This document shows, piece after piece, positions 36,772 to 48,313 of a stretch of 64,000 nucleotides of DNA. The DNA is from Biscogniauxia marginata. Taxonomy: Eukaryota > Ascomycota > Sordariomycetes > Xylariales > Xylariaceae. Below the pieces are notes generated by a model. The model had not been told where the DNA came from, ran no database searches, and was given only the letters and a program-made list of their open reading frames with translations. Numbering within the stretch: position 1 is the stretch's first letter; each line of letters begins with the position of its first letter. A program made the translations under genes and the position numbers. Location: positions 494,494 through 558,493 of the forward strand of contig MU404069.1 in the NCBI GenBank assembly GCA_022695795.1. Reading direction: 5' to 3'.

Positions 36772-39700
36772 CTTGGTGAATGGTTCACTATTAGTGATAG
36801 ATGCCGTCGAAAGTGCAGTATGTAAACAACTTGGCGGTTTTCAGATAGATACAGCAGACTTTCTCTCCAGAGGACCGCGGAAGAGTAGTGTCAGATCGGT
36901 GTCAGCGGGGTGATGGTCCGGTAGTTCCGGTCGTATCACTGCTGTTCCTTTATTCTGCCTGGTTACCGATGATGAGACACAACTTCATGCGCCTGAGCGA
37001 TGGTGAGTAGTAATAGGTATATACCGTAAGACAGGTGACAGAGGCAAATAGCAAAGAAACAAACAGGAAAGCAGAAGATCAGAATCTTGTTGATTTTGGG
37101 GGGACTTTGCCCAATATGTACGTAAGAAATCACCTGTCTGATGCCTGGTGGGCTTTTCTAGTCTGAGCTATATGCAGAATCTCATTCGTTACCACTTAGT
37201 CTGATCCTTCTTAAGGGTCTCGTTCTGGACCAGGGCTGTGGCATTGGCTAGAGATACTCCGTATTGCGGATTAAGCCGTGCTCCATAGAACGATCAGGCG
37301 GGCTAGCCGTCAATCCGGGCATAAAGATCGAATTGAAATATTAAGCTAAGGCTTGAATGTTCTTATTTTAGTTTGGCTGCGGGTCAGATCATGGCTAGTA
37401 TGTGCTTGTACATATAGCTCTCGGTAGTTTAATATGTACTATATATTCTGGCTTGGTAAGTACCTAGCATTAAAGGAACTCGATGATATTTTAAGGGAAA
37501 TGATGCATCACCTGCAGGCCTTTGTTCATGAGAGAACCCCTAACATTGAGCAGGCTACACGTCAAATTCTGCATAATTCTGTAAGTAGTCTGTATGATTT
37601 GAGAAAGCTCTCCTGTCTTACTTACAGAAGGAATAACAAACAACTTGGCTACTACTAGCAAGCCCTAAGCCCCTAGGTAGGACAGGATGCATTCCTTCAC
37701 GCACATCAGCTGTGCTTACATACATACCTGGTGGGCTAGGTACTTACCTGTTTTGGGCTTTTTATAACTGCGCCTCATATATCACCATCGACGCTATAGG
37801 GCTATTAGTAAGATCTTTACAAACTAGTGTAGTCGCTCCTATCCCAAACCCATTCTGCATCCACGCAGAGATCACTCTGTGAGTGAGGTAGCTCCCGAAA
37901 TCATTAGTCCGAAGTTTCGCGAAGCTCGTAATCGATCGTGTCTTCAAATTTCCATGGCCCGAATGATCTGACGGGGACGCCTGAATTGCCCTCCCCCGGA
38001 TAGGTAGGCAAATATTCGTGGCTCAACCGCTAGCCCAGAGCTGTAAAACATCCCTGCTCGTGGGGGAAGAAGCTAAACTACGACAGGGCGGCTGTGCTCC
38101 ATGCTCTTGGAGCTGAGCCTGTCAATGAACAGGGCTGGAAAGGTGTCTCTACACTATCCCCCCTGTTTTTGCTTTTGTTACCATTGCATATATGCGAGAC
38201 GTCTGGGCTGGACAAGCAGGCTGTGTTAGAGAGACTGTTTTAATCCCTCAATTGAGACGAATAGACAGATAGACCAACGGGCGGAAACGCGCAAAACCCG
38301 TGTACCCGATCTCCAACAGCGCATTTTCCCCGGGAAGTGGAGTGCAGACCTACCGAGCATGACCATTCATATTCAATCAAAGGATACGAACTTGGACCCG
38401 CCCGCACCCGTATTCTCTAACATCATAGGCGGGCACTTGACATAGGTGCGTTTCCCTAAAACTTATGTCTCGCCAGATTAGTGTCTCGGTGTGAACCGGC
38501 CCTCCCACGACACCAACGGTCCGTCTACCGGTGTCATGTTACATGCGGCAGTCTTAAAAAGGCTTGTCTGTACTAATGCTGCAGGTATGGGTATCCCACG
38601 GGCATAAACCAACAAAAGCCAGCGCAGATATTGTTTCACCTTGCTTTAGTAGTGTAGTTTAAGACAATAAATAGTTGTTGGTTACGAATCTGGAACATAC
38701 TCGAAGCGTAGTTTTGACCTCTTCGTCTTTGTGCTCAAATAGCCATTATAACCGTTGCTAGTGTATACCAAGCCATGCCCGTCTACCCCCGACTAACCTT
38801 ACCCAGGAACATATTAATGTTCAAATATAGAAGATATGCATAGGTCATTAATACTTACCTTGCCGACTATATCTAGGCAATGTTGAGTTGACTTTATTAG
38901 ACTCTAATTCTTCTCTTGCTTCCGCCATTAGAGTGAGGGTACAGGTATAACATCAGAGCGTAACAGTTCAACTACCTGCGTTTCGTGCTTGAGTTCTCAT
39001 CGCCATGGCTAGAGGGTTTACAACTCCACCAGCCCCGGCGGGTAAATTTAAATTCGTCAGTTAAATCCTACATTCTTCTTTCCATTCCCGGGTATCCACT
39101 AATGTAGCTAAGCATTTACTTCGGAAGTCTGGACGCTGAATGGCTGCCAAGGCCGGCGGGCTCCGGAAGTGCCTTCGGCAACTAGCTATTCTCAGGAAGT
39201 CGAGCTTTGATCTAACGATGGAACCTGACACCGGGGTTTTGTTATTGAAGAAGCAGGTTATGGCGTTAACATGGTATATACATAGAGAGAATTCCGGCGT
39301 CGCTGAACACCCATGTTAACTGTTCTCATTCGTATCGCGGGGACGAACGGGAGTCTTAGACGCTTGGTTGATTACTGGGCATTCTTTGTCCGCGAACTTT
39401 GGTCTCATCGATACTAGTTAACTAGGATATCGTACGACATCCAGGGGGATATAGGATCATGGAACAAGTTTCGACGTTCATGACACCTCGATTGTCAGGA
39501 GCCTGGAAGGCCAAACTGGAAGCTAGCCTGCCAAAAAGACGAATGTCTACAAGTGACCTAGGTGTATGAGAGTCGTGTGCGCCCCGAAGAGACTGAGGTG
39601 AGTTCTCTATCGATTATTCTCAGTCTATGATAGTGACCCCATACACCCATCACTCTCAGTCTGTTGTGCACCTGACTAGTCCCTTTGACATCAATATTGG

Positions 39701-41120
39701 GCCCGGCTAAAGACTACTCAACTATCCATACCCAGTAGTAGGGATCTACTTAGAGAGCAAATAAAGAATCGTCTTCGACAAACTCGCTAGCTAGGGCTAG
39801 TACCGGCCGACTGTAGCGGATGAGTCTCTACCAGAGAGTAAACGGCTCGGATGTCTTGATTCTGAAAAAACAGTTTTGATCGAATGAATGTACGATCGGG
39901 GTATAATGTCAACATGTTGATCTATGGGTATTACGATAATCGACATAGCGCGTAACTGCTAAATATAAGAGGATTATCTCGTCCTCTCATGAGGCAACTT
40001 GCAATCATTGTTGGATCCTAGATGACACTGGAGTACTGTGACGCAGCCGACAAGACCATGTTAACAAAAAGAGCTGTAGGAACCGGGGTTGCTTTCACCA
40101 GTGTAACGTGTAGATTATTTGATTCTGGAGGGCTTCTCCTTTCGAACAACTGCCAGAAAGCTGAAAGCCACTATATCTGGTTGGCATAATGTAGACGTTA
40201 CAAGTAGTCCATCTTTTGGAAGGGGCACACGATTTATGTAGACCATGCATGTTCTGTCTCGAGCTGACAGCACCTCCCTTCGGCAGACGCGTCTGCGTAA
40301 TCATTGCCACTCTTCACCTTATATGCTCTGCTTCTTTTTAGGATACATGGTTATCTCTGTCTTCTCAACATTGAAAACATATCTGTAGAATCTAGCCCCA
40401 CAACCCCCACGAAAGAACACTATTCGTAGCATTAGGTACCTAACATTTATATAGCAAGGAGATAGCGTGGAATTTTGGAATGTAGAGACGACAGGGCCAT
40501 GCAGGTATTGTAGAAGCAATTATTGATCCTGCTAGTTCTCATCCGAGTACAATAAACCCAAGGGCTTAGGAGTGGATGTATAAATACAAAGGTGCGTGTA
40601 AGCTAGGAGAATACTCGTATATGTACCTATGTATACGTAGGTACATATGTAAGCTATATACACGTTCATAAGAGTACATACAGCTGCACGCTAGACTACC
40701 TAAAGTACTTGTGTCACATGTTACGCGCGTTAGTGTCCATAGGCCCGTTTTTAGATATGTTGGTGTTAAGTCCGGCGTTATGTACACCTGTATTACGGTA
40801 CAAGCATCCTCTACTTCATACCTGTATTGTATAGGTTGCATTCCCTCTGTACCTAATTCCCGTTTGGTAACACGATGGAGAACAGGCTGTGAGTTCATAA
40901 GGAAAAGGAAAACCAAGTATAGAAGAAAGTGGTGTAAGTATGCGTTTTTGCTGTAGCAAGGAAAAGTTTCAAGCTGAGGATGGAACCTTGAATTAATAGG
41001 TACCTAGGTAACTAGGTAGGCTTTCGAGTGTCACGCGATTATCTAGTGGCGCCGACTGCCTGGTTTGAGGAAAAAGACGACGTCATCATTCGTGCGCGCC
41101 CAAGGTCAATGCTAATTAAT
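36772..41120. other. Large gene-free interval
   Basis: 4.3 kb with no frame above about 116 codons and no recognisable domain. Base composition is ordinary, so it is not heavily RIP-mutated. It contains a near-perfect 30-bp palindrome at 40619-40648 and TAGGTACCTA motifs at about 40435 and 40998. A promoter for the Cys-rich membrane gene is expected just after 36771. Confidence 0.5.
40619..40648. repeat. Near-perfect 30-bp palindrome
   Basis: Arms ATATGTACCTA and TAGGTACATAT flank an 8-bp centre. Only one base pair of the whole 30 bp breaks the symmetry. Non-coding. Confidence 0.75.
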
Positions 41121-41127
41121 TATAAAG
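41121..41127 (+). promoter_or_regulatory. Probable TATA box of I78 gene
   Basis: TATAAAG lies 136 bp upstream of the ATG. The sequence after about 41158 is C/A-rich like a fungal 5' UTR. Confidence 0.45.
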
Positions 41128-41262
41128 ACCAGCCTTGCAGAAAGAAGGCTTGAAACTCGACCAACATTCCAACAACCGTTACCGCCTCACCACACGATCA
41201 CCACCAACACCTACCTATTATACTTCAAGTATTTCTCAACTCAGTCAACAGAATCAACGAAC

Positions 41263-41611
41263 ATGCCTCTCATCGTTCCTGGTATTACCGACAACTCTTC
41301 TGGCGACTTGACCCAGCAATGGGCCAACAAGTTGGTCGGCAAGAAGCTGTCTGAAGATACCCACAGCGAGACGGTAAGGATGCAGCCATTGCATATACCA
41401 TTACATATTTCCTCTCTGCGCACATTCCGCAGCGATGCTAAGAAGAATACGGGCTAATCTAGTATTCTTTCAGAACTTCTGCAAGAAGGACCTCCCGCAA
41501 CAACACCGCATCATCGAGCCCGGCACGTTGGTAACTAAGGATTACCAACCCGACAGGCTCAACGTTCACGTTAAGGATGATGGCACCGTCAGTCATGTGC
41601 AACACGGTTAG
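41263..41611 (+). CDS. Peptidase inhibitor I78 family protein
   Basis: Predicted 82 aa, close to the usual size of fungal I78 inhibitors, which are small and thought to inhibit serine peptidases. Exons are 41263-41373 and 41474-41611; the intron is 100 bp, GTAAGG to CAG. The N-terminus is MPLIVPGITDNSSGD, then a helix (QQWANKLVGKKLSED), then after the splice the core CKKDLP, a strand with TKDYQPDRLNVHV and the ending DDGTVSHVQHG. The PDRLNV and DGTV strings are the family signature. There is no signal peptide, so it is likely cytosolic. The neighbour is TMA20, 0.6 kb downstream on the same strand. Confidence 0.9.
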
Positions 41612-42220
41612 ACGTCAATATTCGACGCCGTGTCGGGAGTAGTACGCGATGCGTGGTCATGTTTTGGCAATGCCCAGCCTTCATTCAGCAACCTAGACGT
41701 AGGTGGCATTTAGTATGACGACGGTACCGCACCTAAGGAGGGGATGACGGATGGTGGGGTTGTCCGCCTATAGGTACCTGAGGTACCTAGTGTCCCTAGA
41801 AGGCCTAGAGTGGTAGGACTACAACAAATTCCTAGAAAAAATAAAATAAAAACAACAATCGACCTGTGATATACCGATCTCGTAATGTGAAATAATTACT
41901 CTGTAAACCTGTTCTGACCGGCTTGTCTGCCTTGGATCGAGTGCAATAATGGGTAGTACATTGTAGGTAATTTGATAGGTACATGGCGGCATGGGTTAGG
42001 TACTTACCTAGGTACATATGTACTGGGTATCGCGTCGGCAGATCTTGATATTTGCCCCGCTCTGCTGTTGCTGCCCCTCGTCCGTTCAAACTGCGGGGCA
42101 TTCGCGACGCCAACTGCCAATTGCCCCTCTACCCCTCCAAACTTTCACAAGCTTCAAGCTCCCTCACCACTAATAAGCACACCGACACTACACCATCACC
42201 ACCACGGGAGAGCCACCAAA
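41612..42220. other. Intergenic, I78 to TMA20
   Basis: About 600 bp. It contains TAGGTACCT motifs at about 41772-41790 and 42000-42020. The frame open across 42052-42220 is only an upstream extension of intron sequence and the 5' UTR of TMA20. Confidence 0.5.
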
Positions 42221-43020
42221 ATGTTCAAGAAAGAGTAAGTGTATACTATACCACCCAGCCCAATGATCGACCCATTCCTCTTGCCCACCAGAAAACCGAA
42301 CGCCCCCCCGCGCGTGTAAAAACATGCACACCCAGACTCGCAACGAAGAACAGAGAGCTGACCAGTCGCAAAATTGAAACTAACCGCAGGATATCCTCGG
42401 CTCCCAAGTCCAAGCTCAAGTCCTCGGTGCAGCGCGGGCTGCGGCAGTCGCTGCTAGCGACGTACCCGCTCCTGAACCCGTACATCGACGAGATCCTGCC
42501 GAAGAAGGGCTCGCTCTCGGCCATGAAGCTCCCCGACCGCTGCACGCTGTACGTGCTGGACTCGCAGCCGCTGTTCTTCCAGAACGACGCGGGGCCCTCG
42601 TCCGCCACCCTGCTGCCCCACCTCAAACTCGTCCACCGCTTCCCCGACGCCTTCCCCAGCATACGCATCGACCGCGGCGCCATCCGCTTCGTGCTCTCGG
42701 GCGCCACCCTCATGGCCCCGGGCCTGACGAGCCCCGGCGGCAGGCTGCCGAGCGGCGTCTTCAACGCGGCGGCGGCGGCGGCGGGATCCGCCGAGGGCGA
42801 GGCGGGCGCCGTGAAGGAGGGCCTGGACGAGGACGAGCGCTGGACGAGGGAGCTGGAGAAGGGCGAGCCGGTGGTGGTCCGCGCCGAGGGCAAGACCGAG
42901 GCCTGCGCCGTGGGCTTCCTGGTCGCGGGCACCAAGGAGGTCAAGGAGAAGGGGAAGGGCCCCGTCATCGAGGACGCGCACTTCTTGGGCGATGGGCTCT
43001 GGAGACTGAGCATGGATTAG
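42221..43020 (+). CDS. tma20: Translation machinery-associated protein 20 (MCT-1/TMA20)
   Basis: Predicted 214 aa PUA-domain protein that acts with TMA22 (DENR) in 40S recycling and re-initiation. Exons are 42221-42234 (only 14 nt, MFKK plus two bases) and 42390-43020; the intron is 155 bp, GTAAGT to GCAG with a CTAAC branch site. After the splice the N-terminal domain reads EISSAPKSKLKSSVQRGLRQ, LLNPYIDEILPKK and KLPDRCTLYVLD. The PUA domain includes HLKLVHRFPDAFPSIRIDRG and FVLSGATLMAPGLTSPGGRLP. The family is usually about 180 aa; the extra length is an Ala/Glu/Gly-rich insert (about 35 residues) inside the PUA domain. The ending HFLGDGLWRLSMD is family-typical. Codons are extremely GC-rich. 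Confidence 0.93.
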
Positions 43021-44820
43021 GAAGGGATTTGTAAAAGGCGGACAGAGAGACAGACAGACCGCTTGCGCTTCAGGAAGGGAACAGATCCTCCGGGATACAG
43101 GTGAGGGGGGAGGTATTCCACACTTACCTACTTATGTAAGGGGGGTCCTTGAATAGGTAGCTAGCTTTGAGAAAAAAGGTACCTTTGGAGGATGGTTCTT
43201 TATCTACGGAATTTGCCTGGGGGGGGGGGGGGACTGGACTGAAAGAAGTAGGGAATCTAGTTGGGTGTATATGGAGTGGTACATCTTGGAGGCACTAAAT
43301 CCTTAAGCATGGGTCTCCTTATGAAATCAGCATGATAATGAGTACTTATGATGGTTAATATCACTCTGGATGCAAATCAGATAAGTTAAAAAACTAAGAC
43401 TCAGTGGGAATCGTATATAGTGTAACTGGTGCACACAAGGCAACATGAAGTGTGCAATTGACACTATACTAGTGAATTATTATTGTGAGGATGGTAATTG
43501 TGAAATGGACTGCCAATGTAGACCATAGAAGAGGGAAAAACATAGATGGAGGTGAAGGGTCACAAAGGTGTGCAGGTAAGTAGGTACCTTAGTAACATAC
43601 ATTGTGTGTATGTACCTCTAGTTGTTACGCAAATAAGTAGACCTATAGCTACCTGTAATGCAGTAGCTTGTATATGTTAGTTCCCCCTTGGCTGTTACAA
43701 GAAGCATGCACCTGCAGTGTACTCATTGATCTTTCCGCACCGCAATTCCCATTCTGCTACCTTAGGTACCTTAATGAAGTCAATTCCGGACCGGACAAAT
43801 GTGGGGCCGTGATAGGTGATGACCACCGGAGCTCCTGCCCGGAGCGCATTCACCACAGTACCTCACTCGGGGGATACGTACCTCCGCCCTGGGGCCCGGA
43901 TGTCCGAACTTAGGCCCGGGTTTAGGCCCGGAGGTGGCCTCCCACCTCCGCATCTACCCCCGTGATATCAACTACATCACCGGCCGACCGCTCCCGGCCA
44001 GCAGACATCATTTCTCGGGCACTAGCAAACATCGGATTCGGAACATCCTGGTCATCCGTGTTTGTACACTTTTTAGGCAGCAACATTTTGATTGCATTCA
44101 TAGGCTGACTACCAATCGCCTTTCTGGGATTACTATTGCTATTCGCAACCTTTTTTTAGTGACTTACTCCCCCTCTTCCCCCCCCACCGCATACCTAATC
44201 GCATACTATTATACCTAAAGTTTAGTTGCTATTAGTATAAATATATACTCGTAATAGTGGGCAGGCCCTAACTTCTTGCTGCATTTCGCTTATTTCTAGC
44301 ACCATTACTCAAGCTGGCGCAGCTAATTACAATTACTCCCGCTTCTACTGGTGCTGTTATCATCATAGATTATCCACAGTTATAGTGGTAGTTGGGAATA
44401 GTATCACATATTATAGAGCGGTCACTTGTAGATGCAAGAGCAAAGATTTATGTATGGCAAAGGCCCTGTATTTTTTTTCCTCGTGAGTCACTATCTAGCA
44501 ATGTTTGGTGTGCAGACTCAGAACTGTCGATGTCGACGACGACGACGACGATGACCATGACGGTATTCTCTGCAGACTTCTTCTGTTCCCGACTCTCAAT
44601 ACGATCGCACCTTATTTTTGGGCAGTGAGTCGGTTCTCTCAATGATCAATACTTCGCAATGTCGCACCTGTTTTTTTTTTGTGTCCGGTTCCTGCAAATG
44701 AAAGCTATGGTGATTCCCCATGTGAGGGTGGTTTGTGTGTGGCGTTAGAATACTGGCGTTGCAGAATCATGGTCGAAAGTGCCAAGTTTTCGTGCCAAGC
44801 AAAGCCGGTGGGTTTCCTTC
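43021..44820. other. Intergenic, TMA20 to BTB-like gene
   Basis: 1.8 kb between converging genes. It contains a 14-G run at 43219-43232, a GC-rich block at about 43785-44010 with a hairpin (9-bp arms at 43929-43937 and 43942-43950), and a GAC/CGA microsatellite at about 44529-44560. No gene is visible. Confidence 0.5.
43219..43232. repeat. 14-G homopolymer
   Basis: Uninterrupted G run in the 3' flank of TMA20. Confidence 0.8.
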
Positions 44821-47800
44821 CTAGAAGGAGGAGAGCAGCGCAGTCTCGATGCTCATGAAGGTGACCTGGTTCTGGTCACGAATAGAGACATCGGCGACCT
44901 GCTTGAAGAGGACCGGGTCCATTTTGCTTCCATAAGCGGTCCACACAGCCGGTGGGCACTGCTTCAGAAGAACGAGACCGAAAGCCGTGAGAGGGAACGG
45001 TTTTGGTTCCGCAATGGACTTCGTCAGGATGAAAGCGTCGTTGATTTCCTTCATGATGGTCATGTGGAAGTCTGCAGTCAGGCCGTTCAGGTGCACACCT
45101 TTCCACTGCGCGAAGTAAGAGAAGTATCTTCGCATCATCTCCTTCAGGTTGTGCTCGACAGGACCGGCGAAGTCCCATCGACGGGCAACGACAATGGCCT
45201 CCACGAAGTTTTGTGCCTTGAAGTTAGTGCGCGTAGGGTGCCACTCCTGGCTGTACATGGCCATGGCGATAAGCTTCCAGGCCTGCTGGCTGTCTTCAGT
45301 GACGCGGACACGGTTTCGAATGGCGTTTCCCTCGCGGTACTGCCCTTGGAACTTCTGAGAATATCCCAGAAGGTTATGATGGACGTTGATTTCAAAACCA
45401 CCGACAACGATGGTAACGATGGGACTAGCGTGAGCAAGTTAGCACTAAGCACAAAGATGTACACGGGAGCTGTCTTACCCGTTGGCATCGGGACCGGGCT
45501 GGCGATCCTGGCCGGGGTAGATAGCAGGGTTGATCGCGATGAAATCCTGGTTGATGTAATTCCCACCTCGAGGGTAGAAATCCTCCGGTTCGTAAGGACC
45601 CTCAGGGTCGGCATCCACGGTAGGCAGAGAGGCGTTAGAGATGGTTTCATCATTGAGCGCAGTCGATCCTCCGAACTGGGAGTCTCCCGCAACACTGGAT
45701 GGGCCGCTGCTGAAGATGTCGGACTGCTGATCGCCAGAGCCCTCATTCTCTCCCGCGCGAGCGATGTTCGGGTGGTCTTCGGAGACGAAGGCCTGATACC
45801 CGCCGGTCTCAGAACCGATGGTGCGAATCTCATCGCCGTTGCTGTCGAAGACGACAATGGGAGAATACTGGGGAGTGGTGTAGTCCTCTCCAACAGTGGT
45901 GACCTCGATGTGAACGTTCTGGCCTCCTTCGAGGATGGCGCGGGGAACGTCCATCTCTGCGATTGCTGTTAGATAAAATGACACTAGAGTGAGAAAAGTC
46001 AAGTCGTTGGATCTTACCTCCAAGCATCGTAGGACCGACAGTGGCAGCAACGATGGTGACATCGGATGAATTGTCATCAACATCATCTGTATAAAGTCAG
46101 AACCTATGTTTTTTTTTTGATAAAAAAGAAATTGGAGTTATTACCCTGGATGTTGGTATCGGCCTGAGCAAGAGGAGTAATAGGCTCCAGGTTGCTAGTA
46201 ATGTCCGTGGTCTCATGACCAGAGTTCTCTGCAACAAGGTTAGAAAATCATTAGCAAATAAAGAGTCTGCAGTTCATACCTTCAGTACCGGGAGCAGTGA
46301 TGTCGCCCTGGGTCTCTGGAACATGGTAATCAGCAGTACCAGCTACGATCTCCTCGGAGGTAGCATTAGTAGTCGACTGGTTGTCGACGGCCGAAACGAC
46401 GGTACCGATGGTGACATCATCGTTGAGCTGAGATGAGGTAATAGCATCCTCAGACGAAGAAACCTGGTTGGTATCAATGGAAGTGACAGTGTCGAAAGAC
46501 TCAGAGTCAGCTCCATTGCCATCGGAAGCGGCAATACTACCAACGGACTCAGTCTCGTTGGAGTCAACATTCGCGATACGAGTCTCTGTAGCAAGAAATA
46601 GTTAGTAATTCGTGCCAGGTTCCTAGTGTAGTTACGAGTGAAATTTGTTTCATTCAAGAGGAGAGAAGGAGAGGCTTTTGTCTTTACCAGTGGAGTCAAC
46701 ATGGCCGGATTCGGCCGAGACGCCGGGTGAAACGGTGTCGAGAACCTGAGTAGAATCCTCTATTGTCGGAATATGTCAGCTATTGCAACGATACTTATTG
46801 AAGAAGGCCAGGCTTACCAGTAGAGTTCAGGACAATGTGGTCGATGCCAATGTCGGCATTTCCGAGATTGTCAACGGCGGGATCGCCGACAGGAGTGCCT
46901 ATTTGTAGAATATTGTTAGTGGCACACCCTGAGAATGTGAGATCGCCACCGATCGAGCTTGATTTTGAAGTCATCTCGAACAGCTTGGAAGTCGTGAAAG
47001 GACAATCTTGAAGACAGAAGAAAATTAAGAGAGAAAATGAAGAGTGTAGGCCACACAGCGGGAGGTAGTGTCCAACTGGGCTTGGCTAGACACGGTCGGA
47101 CTCCGGGAAAACGGGAGAAAAATCGCCACCTAGCAGAATGTAGATGTATGCGAGAATCTGGGAAGTATCAAGAAGGATGTATGACGAGGAAAAGAGTGAG
47201 AAGATAGGCAAAGATGAAGGGTGTACAAACTGGATGACATGATCAACAGAGCAGAGTCTGACAAGTTTGATCAGCTGAAAATGGAACGACGAGAGTCGGT
47301 CGGAGGAAGGTACAAATGGACGGTGATGATCCAGCTGCACAACGCCGATGGAACAATTTTGTCCAATATTCAGACGATGTTGCCAGTGATGATGGAGTGT
47401 GAAGAGGGACTGCTCCGACCAGGAAGACGGAAGACGAAGGTGTCGCCGGGTGATGAAGGTAAAAGAGAGTGATGGATGAGAAGATTTTGCACGAAGTAGG
47501 ACTCCAGGTGACTTCAAAGTAGGCAGGCAGGAGTGGGAAGGTAGTGGCACAAGAAAGAAGAGGTGTAGTGTCAAGCCAGAAAGGCCGAAGTATTTGTGCT
47601 CAAGGGGGTGTAGAATGTAGATGACGAGAAAGTGAAGATGTGGAAGAGGTGTAGGAGGATAATGCCGACAGCGTAATCAGCGGGAAATAATGAGGTTTCT
47701 GGTAGGCAAGGATGGTCGGCGGCAGAAGGGCACGAGGAACTGCTCATCTAACAACGAGTAGAAAACCACCACCAAGGAAAACGAGTCATATGAAGTCAAG

Positions 47801-47996
47801 GAAAGCTTGGGAAAATTCGAAACATGGAGGATACGCCAGGACTGTGCTCTCAAACGACGAGTAGGTAGGTAGGTATCAAGGATAGAGAGGAGGAGGGTGC
47901 ATGATACTGGCTTTGCCACGGCCGCAGCCACAGAGATGCAAATACTTCAACAGAGATGACTTCTAGGAAAAGTGATCACTTACCGGGAGCAGACAT
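44821..47996 (-). CDS. BTB/POZ-like protein with eight exons
   Basis: Predicted 568 aa. Minus-strand exons are 47996-47984, 46898-46818, 46759-46688, 46585-46280, 46228-46145, 46086-46018, 45956-45479 and 45424-44821. All introns are GT-AG. Intron 1 is 1085 bp and ends with an ACTAAC branch site; the others are 51-102 bp. Exons 1-7 encode an acidic, Ser/Thr/Asp-rich, probably disordered region. The last exon opens with VTIVVGGFEINVHHNLLGY, a BTB-type strand-helix start, followed by helices (WKLIAMAMYSQEW, NFVEAIVVARRWDF). BTB proteins dimerise and often act as ubiquitin-ligase adaptors; that role here is inference. The first six introns are all phase 1. An in-frame ATG at 46973 gives an alternative unspliced start. 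Confidence 0.75.
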
Positions 47997-48177
47997 CTTG
48001 TTGATGTACTGTTGGTTTTTGCTGTAGGGCTTTGCCTATTTGCAGTTGGTGGTGAAGATCAAGTTTGTGCCGAAGGCGAGGCTGGTGTTGCAAGAAGATA
48101 CACCACCAAGATGGTGCGAATGGATGAAATGAAAAGAGTGATGGGCTTTGGATGGGTGAATAGATGAAGTAGTAGAT

Positions 48178-48249
48178 GGGTAGGTGTATGGGTAGGTGTA
48201 TGGGCAGGTGAATGGGTGTGTGTATGGGTGCGTGTATGGGGGCGTGGAT
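48178..48249. repeat. 12-bp minisatellite, six units
   Basis: Six tandem 12-bp units of type GGGTAGGTGTAT starting at 48178, 48190, 48202, 48214, 48226 and 48238. The first two are identical; the rest drift. It lies between the probable TATA box and the ATG of the BTB-like gene, so probably in its 5' UTR. Confidence 0.85.
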
Positions 48250-48305
48250 GGTGATGTGGAAGAGGAGAAGGAGAGAGAGATGAATCTGCAGGGGGTCCTC
48301 GAGGG

Positions 48306-48313
48306 TATTTATA
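48306..48313 (-). promoter_or_regulatory. Probable TATA box of BTB-like gene
   Basis: TATAAATA on the minus strand, 310 bp upstream of the ATG at 47996. It implies a fairly long 5' UTR containing the minisatellite. Confidence 0.4.

Noticed and set aside
37434..37658. 74-codon frame in the gene-free interval
   Set aside because: No codon bias, no homologue recognised, no splice context.
42052..42220. Upstream extension of the TMA20 frame
   Set aside because: The family N-terminus is rebuilt by a 14-nt first exon at 42221; the extension reads through 5' UTR and intron.
47086..47574. 162-codon minus-strand frame inside the long BTB-like intron
   Set aside because: Pyrimidine-rich composition explains the open frame; no family similarity, and it is not needed to join the exons.
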